Part shown: positions 5,673 through 8,766 of the stretch, piece after piece
Layout of the letters: each line of letters opens with the position of its first letter
How positions within the stretch are numbered: the stretch's first letter is position 1
NCBI GenBank assembly: GCA_028691385.1
Contig: JAQUZL010000085.1
Coordinates: 1-8,766 of the forward strand
Direction of reading: 5' to 3'
Source of the DNA: Oscillospiraceae bacterium
GTDB lineage: Bacteria; Bacillota; Clostridia; Oscillospirales; Oscillospiraceae
Length of the DNA: 8,766 nt
Translations under genes and position numbers: made by a program
Notes under the pieces: model-generated
What the model saw: only the letters and a program-made list of their open reading frames with translations
Database searches by the model: none
Told to the model about the DNA's origin: nothing

Positions 5673-7544
5673 TTATTGCAGTGCCTGCGCCGCATCGCAG
5701 CCGGACTGCACCGCAGACGAAATTTTAACCGCGTGGTCACAGTCGCCGATGCGGTACACGCGCAGCTGCTTCTGCTCGAGCTGCTGCGCCAGCGCGTTGT
5801 CCGGCCGCAAACCCATGGCCAAAATCACCTCGTCGGCGTCCACCGTGCAGTCGCCGTCGTTGGTTTCGGCCAGCACGGCGTCCGGCGTCACCGCCAGCAC
5901 CTTATGACCATAGCGCACCGAAACGCCCGCTGTCCGGGCATAGCCCAGCGCCAGCTTGGTTTCCAGATTGGCGCCCGGATTTTCCGGCAGCATTTCCAGC
6001 ACCGTCACCGCACAGCCCTGCGTCTGGGCAAGCCGCGCCGCTTCCAGTCCTGTCAGGCCGCCGCCCAGTACCACCATACGCGCGCCCGGTTTGCAGGCTA
6101 TCTCGCCGCGCAGCAGCGCGCGCACACTCTTCGCCCGCGCAATACCGTCGATCGGCGGCGTCAGCTCCTGCGATCCCGTGGCCACAAACACCGCATAGGG
6201 GTGCGTTGCCGCGATTTCTTCCGCCGACACCGCTCTACCCAACGCGAGATGGATGCCAAGACGGGAAATCTGCCGCGCATAATAGTCCGCAAGCCACAGC
6301 AGCTTCTGCTTGCCGTCCGGTACGGCAGCAAGCCGCGTCAGGCCGCCGATGGCGCTGTCCTTTTCATAGATGGTCACATCAAAGCCGCGCAGTGCCAGCC
6401 GGTAGGCCGCTTCGAGGCCGGCAGGGCCTGCCCCGACAACCGCGACGCGGCGTCCCGCGCCATTTTTCACGACGCCCGGGTCGTCCTTTTCCCGCTTGGC
6501 ATAGGGGTTCACGCTGCACCCGGCCACGCCTTCCGGCACACTGGTGAAGCAGAACATGCAGCTAATGCACCGTCGCGCCTCATCCTCGCGGCCTTCCGCC
6601 GCCTTTTGCACCCAGGCAGGCTCGGCGAACAGGCCGCGCGCGATGGCGATGAGATCGCACTTCCCCTCCCGGATGATGCGGTCGGCATAGTCATAGTGCC
6701 GGATGCTGCCGCAGGCCGCCACGGGTACGTGCACCTGCTTGCGGATTTCCTCGGCGAGATAGACCTTCCAGCCCTCCGGGCGATGGCCGTCGTCGCTCAT
6801 GTCGGTGATTTTTGCCAGCGCCCCGCCGCCGTTCACGGTGAACATGGCCGCGCCCGCCTGTTCCAGCAGCGAGCAGGCCGCCGCGCTCCATTGGGGCGTC
6901 ACGCCGCCCGTGACAAAGTCCGCACCGTTGATTTTGACCAGCAGATCAAAGTGCGCGTCGCACAGCTTATCGCGGATTTGCTCCATGCACTCCACGGAAA
7001 ATCGCGTGGCATTTTCCACGCAGTCCGCGCCATACTGATCCTTGCGGTGATTCCATGCCGGCGACAAAAACTGTCCCGGCAGATAGGTGTGGGCGATGTG
7101 AAACTCCACCGCGTCCGCCCCCGCCTGTTTGCAGCGACGCGCCGCTTCGAGATATTTTTGCTGCAAACGTGCAATGTCCGCCAAGGTAAAATCGTCAATG
7201 GAGCGGGTCGTGCCGGCAAGGCCGGAACACCACAGCTGATAGGCCACCTTGGCGCCCGCCGCGTGCATTTCCGCAGCGAACCGGGTCAGACCCGGCAGGA
7301 ATTTGTCATCGTCCAGCCAGGGCTGGTTGTTGGAAATGTAAGGCCAGGTGGAATCCACCGCCATGATGCCGGGAATGATCAGTGCGGTGCCGCCCTCGGC
7401 TGCCGCGCGATAGTGCCGGCAGTAGCGTTCGGTGATAAAACCATCGGCGGTGGCGATGTGCCGCGCCATGGCCGTCATGACCACGCGGTTTTTGAGCGTC
7501 ATATGTCCCACGGTGATCGGCTCCAAAAAGGAATACTTGCGCAT
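5673..7544 (-). CDS. Old-yellow-enzyme-type NADH:flavin oxidoreductase with 4Fe-4S and FAD domains (2,4-dienoyl-CoA/2-enoate reductase family)
   Basis: A 623-aa modular ene-reductase that would reduce a C=C bond conjugated to a carbonyl, passing electrons NAD(P)H to FAD to 4Fe-4S to FMN. Domains: FMN TIM barrel (about 1-315); a Cys cluster CISCMFCFTSVPEGVAGC with Cys326, 329, 332 and 343; and an FAD/NAD(P) module with VVGAGPAGLEAA (369-380), a second fold VVLGGGLTGLEAA (491-503), ATGS (455-458), and a terminal RIGDCD (598-603). Tyr154 in EFHIAHTYLPGQFLSP aligns with the catalytic Tyr of E. coli FadH. The FadH active-site His is not obvious in the matching NGGGALAKI stretch. The Cys spacing (C-x2-C-x2-C-x10-C) is closer to trimethylamine dehydrogenase than to FadH (C-x2-C-x3-C). 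Start ATG 7544 has AAAGGGG upstream. It is first in the operon with the alcohol dehydrogenase and divergent from a TetR regulator. 2-Enoate reductases, BaiCD/BaiH and gut steroid reductases share this architecture; the substrate is open. Confidence 0.92.
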   Translation of the reverse strand: MRKYSFLEPITVGHMTLKNRVVMTAMARHIATADGFITERYCRHYRAAAEGGTALIIPGIMAVDSTWPYISNNQPWLDDDKFLPGLTRFAAEMHAAGAKVAYQLWCSGLAGTTRSIDDFTLADIARLQQKYLEAARRCKQAGADAVEFHIAHTYLPGQFLSPAWNHRKDQYGADCVENATRFSVECMEQIRDKLCDAHFDLLVKINGADFVTGGVTPQWSAAACSLLEQAGAAMFTVNGGGALAKITDMSDDGHRPEGWKVYLAEEIRKQVHVPVAACGSIRHYDYADRIIREGKCDLIAIARGLFAEPAWVQKAAEGREDEARRCISCMFCFTSVPEGVAGCSVNPYAKREKDDPGVVKNGAGRRVAVVGAGPAGLEAAYRLALRGFDVTIYEKDSAIGGLTRLAAVPDGKQKLLWLADYYARQISRLGIHLALGRAVSAEEIAATHPYAVFVATGSQELTPPIDGIARAKSVRALLRGEIACKPGARMVVLGGGLTGLEAARLAQTQGCAVTVLEMLPENPGANLETKLALGYARTAGVSVRYGHKVLAVTPDAVLAETNDGDCTVDADEVILAMGLRPDNALAQQLEQKQLRVYRIGDCDHAVKISSAVQSGCDAAQALQ

Positions 7545-7582
7545 TGTTTGCCCCTTTCCCGCAGCATTGCTGCGCCGGAATT

Positions 7583-7596
7583 AAACATACGTGTTT
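7583..7596. promoter_or_regulatory. Putative TetR operator 1 at the flavoenzyme operon start site
   Basis: AAACATACGTGTTT: 5-bp arms AAACA/TGTTT around a 4-bp centre. It lies 6 bp downstream of the -10 box, over the predicted transcription start of the flavoenzyme-dehydrogenase operon. It shares 10 of 14 bases with operator 2 next to tetR. Binding by the divergent TetR protein is inference. Confidence 0.55.
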
Positions 7597-7602
7597 GTTC
7601 AA

Positions 7603-7631
7603 TATATAGCACAGGATTCTCATTCTGTCAA
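7603..7631 (-). promoter_or_regulatory. Strong sigma-A-type promoter of the flavoenzyme-alcohol dehydrogenase operon
   Basis: On the minus strand: TTGACA (7626-7631), exactly 17 bp spacer, TATATA (7603-7608), continuing into an AT-rich run. The -35 is perfect. The predicted start is near 7596, inside operator 1, giving about a 50-nt leader. Such a good promoter for a specialised enzyme pair implies that it is normally repressed. Confidence 0.75.
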
Positions 7632-7681
7632 GCTGCACTTTTCAAAAAGTCCGTATAGAATACCGTTTATTTTGACATTGC

Positions 7682-7709
7682 TTTTCAAACACCGGTGTGT
7701 TATTATAAT
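7682..7709 (+). promoter_or_regulatory. Promoter of the tetR gene
   Basis: A perfect -10 TATAAT (7704-7709) with a weak -35 TTTTCA (7682-7687, 4/6) at 16 bp spacing. Operator 2 fills the spacer. A perfect TTGACA at 7672-7677 is 26 bp from the -10, too far to serve it. The predicted start is near 7716, with a leader of about 38 nt before the ATG at 7754. Confidence 0.55.
7687..7700. promoter_or_regulatory. Putative TetR operator 2 in the tetR promoter spacer
   Basis: AAACACCGGTGTGT, with a perfect 10-bp palindrome ACACCGGTGT at 7689-7698. It sits between the -35 and -10 boxes of the tetR promoter, where bound repressor would block polymerase. It resembles operator 1 (both fit AAACA-N3-GTGT-N-T). 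Autoregulation is inferred from position and similarity. Confidence 0.6.
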
Positions 7710-7753
7710 GAAAACACTTTTGCATATCCGATGCAGACAGGAAGGAACAACGC

Positions 7754-8347
7754 ATGAGAAAACCGGCAGCCGACGTCGAAGATCTGCGCGGCGAGATCAT
7801 TCAGACGGCGCTCACCATCTTTGCCCGCGCGGGCTATGACGCGGCCAATATGCAGCAAATTGCGGACGCGCTGTCCATCACGCGCACGCCGCTATACTAT
7901 CATTTTGAGAACAAGCAGGTGCTTTATGGGCAGGCCATTCAGAGCTACCTTTCCTTTAAGCGGGATAAATACACCCAAATTGCCGCAGCCGATCAGGGCT
8001 TTTTTGAGGAAATGCGGGAGCATCTGCTCTTTTCGTGCCACCATTTCCCGGAGCGGGTGCTGCTGAGCGCCCTTGACCGGCAGGAATTTGCGCGGCTGCG
8101 CGATCTCAATCAGGAAACGCTGCTCTATATCAAAGCGCTGAAGGAGCGCTCGGTGGCGCGGGCGCTTGCGCGGGGCGAACTGCGGGCGGACACCGATCAG
8201 GCGCTGCTCATTCACAACATCTATGTTTCGTGTTACGGGCTGATGCGGCTTTGTGAGGATACCATCAACGACCTGACCGAGCCGCAAAAAGAGCAACTGG
8301 TCACGCAGCTGATTTTGCAGCTGCGCAGCGCCTACGGCGCATCATAA
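7754..8347 (+). CDS. TetR/AcrR-family transcriptional regulator
   Basis: A 197-aa one-component repressor of typical family size. The N-terminal DNA-binding domain (about 10-56) has the standard pattern: helix 1 LRGEIIQTALTIFARAGYDA, then the helix-turn-helix NMQQIADALSITRTPLYYHF (32-51) and the closing ENKQVLYGQAI. The C-terminal helical domain (about 60-195) should bind an inducer and form the dimer; it is rich in Arg, Leu and Glu and gives no ligand clue. AGGA lies 7 nt before the ATG. The gene is divergent from the ene-reductase operon, and related palindromes lie in both promoters, so it most likely represses that operon and itself and is released by the enzymes' substrate or a related compound (inference). 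A terminator follows directly. Confidence 0.93.
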   Translation: MRKPAADVEDLRGEIIQTALTIFARAGYDAANMQQIADALSITRTPLYYHFENKQVLYGQAIQSYLSFKRDKYTQIAAADQGFFEEMREHLLFSCHHFPERVLLSALDRQEFARLRDLNQETLLYIKALKERSVARALARGELRADTDQALLIHNIYVSCYGLMRLCEDTINDLTEPQKEQLVTQLILQLRSAYGAS

Positions 8348-8348
8348 A

Positions 8349-8383
8349 AAACGGACGGCTGCAGAAAATGCAGCCGTCCGTTT
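8349..8383. terminator. Bidirectional terminator between tetR and the FAD-dehydrogenase gene
   Basis: A perfect 15-bp stem, AAACGGACGGCTGCA (8349-8363) with TGCAGCCGTCCGTTT (8369-8383), around a GAAAA loop. Read on the minus strand it ends in six T, so it is a strong stop for the gene entering from the right. Read on the plus strand the tail is TTTAATTCTT, adequate for tetR, whose stop codon it nearly touches. Confidence 0.9.
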
Positions 8384-8388
8384 AATTC

Positions 8389-8766
8389 TTACCGCTTTGC
8401 AATCTGCCGCGCGACAAACACGCCGCTGGCCGATGCATGACTGAGCGAGTGGGTCACGCCGCTGCAGTCGCCGATGACATACAGCCCGGGATAACGCGTC
8501 TGCAGGGTGTTGTCAATGTCCACTTCCATATTGTAGAACTTGACCTCCACGCCATAGAGCAGGGTGTCGTCGTTGGCAGTGCCGGGGGCGATTTTGTCGA
8601 GGGCATAGATCATCTCGATGATGCCGTCCAGAATCCGCTTGGGAATCACCAGGCTCAAATCACCCGGCATGGCGCTGAGCGTCGGGGTAATAAAGCCCTC
8701 CTCAATGCGCTGGGGCGTGCTGCGCTGCCCGCGAATCAGATCGCCGAACCGCTGCACCAGCACGCC
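8389..8766 (-). CDS. COG2509-type FAD-dependent dehydrogenase, C-terminal part, cut by window edge
   Basis: The last 125 residues of a longer protein whose frame remains open at the right edge. The sequence matches the C-terminal end of the uncharacterised FAD-dependent dehydrogenase family COG2509 (usually 430-550 aa): QRFGDLIRGQRST, then a PTL--MPGDLSL-P stretch, then TLLYGVEVKFYNMEVDID. The FAD-binding end is YPGLYVIGDCSGVTHSLSHAS (a G-D-x-x-G-x-x-x-x-L-x-x-A-x-x-x-G pattern) followed by SGVFVARQIA. The GTG at 8763 is not a credible start, since the fragment lacks the N-terminal Rossmann fold. The reaction and partner of this family are not established. A shared terminator separates it from tetR, so it is a separate transcription unit and need not belong to the ene-reductase system. 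Confidence 0.85.
   Translation of the reverse strand, partial: GVLVQRFGDLIRGQRSTPQRIEEGFITPTLSAMPGDLSLVIPKRILDGIIEMIYALDKIAPGTANDDTLLYGVEVKFYNMEVDIDNTLQTRYPGLYVIGDCSGVTHSLSHASASGVFVARQIAKR

Noticed and set aside
5673..7544. Bilirubin reductase (BilR)
   Set aside because: As I recall the family, BilR carries an HGDR-type active-site motif. Here the matching stretch reads HIAHTYLPGQF with a FadH-like Tyr, and no BilS/BilQ-like gene is adjacent.
4479..7544. Part of a bile-acid-inducible (bai) operon
   Set aside because: No CoA ligase, CoA transferase, 7-alpha-dehydratase, hydroxysteroid dehydrogenase or transporter is nearby. The architecture is shared with BaiCD/BaiH, but that alone does not make the assignment.
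5676..7658. A 660-codon open frame on the plus strand across the whole flavoenzyme gene
   Set aside because: It is antisense to a gene with clear domains. The translation is Arg/His/Gly-rich with no recognisable motifs, as expected from the complement of a GC-rich gene.
7672..7709. TTGACA with TATAAT as the tetR promoter
   Set aside because: The spacing is 26 bp, far outside the 16-18 bp range. A weaker -35 at 7682 with 16 bp spacing fits better.
1..8766. CRISPR array, defence island, transposon or prophage
   Set aside because: I saw no regularly spaced direct repeats, no transposase or integrase motifs, no attachment-like repeats, and no recognisable defence-protein domains.

Overview
The window looks like chromosome from a high-GC, low-G+C-lineage anaerobe of the Clostridia (an Oscillospirales/Ruminococcaceae-type gut bacterium is my best guess). 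The reasons are strong AGGAGG-type ribosome binding sites, sigma-A-like TTGACA/TATAAT promoters, a DUF975 membrane protein, an oxygen-sensitive Fe-S/flavin ene-reductase, and Firmicutes-type xpaC/telA gene order. The genus is inference. There is no rRNA, tRNA, CRISPR array, transposase or phage gene.

Region 1 (1-2826) is a four-gene minus-strand operon: xpaC, a TelA-family gene, a LemA-family gene and a TPM-domain gene cut by the window edge. The genes are 24 and 18 bases apart, and the last pair overlaps by four bases (ATGA). The operon is driven by a clear promoter (TTGACT, 17 bp, TAAAAT). All four families are widespread but poorly understood envelope or stress proteins. Back to back with it lies a second good promoter (TTGACA, 17 bp, TATGAT) reading the other way.

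Region 2 (2798-4470, plus strand) is rpe (ribulose-phosphate 3-epimerase), followed after one base by a DUF975 polytopic membrane protein, and closed by a strong hairpin terminator. The rpe transcript would start with a leader of about 140 nt that opens with a very stable GC hairpin.

Region 3 (4479-8383) is a self-contained redox module. A TetR-family regulator on the plus strand is divergent from a minus-strand operon made of a large ene-reductase (FMN TIM barrel, 4Fe-4S, FAD/NAD(P) domains) and an iron-containing alcohol dehydrogenase. The 209-bp intergenic region holds a near-consensus promoter for the operon and two related imperfect palindromes. One sits at the predicted operon transcription start and the other in the spacer of the tetR promoter. 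This is the expected layout for a TetR repressor controlling itself and the enzymes. The natural reading is an inducible route that reduces or oxidises an enone/enal-type small molecule of unknown identity.

Region 4 (8349-8766) is a bidirectional terminator and then the C-terminal end of a COG2509-type FAD-dependent dehydrogenase that enters from the right edge.

There is no gene-free stretch over 300 bases. The longest are 2709-2974 and 7545-7753, and both are described as regulatory.
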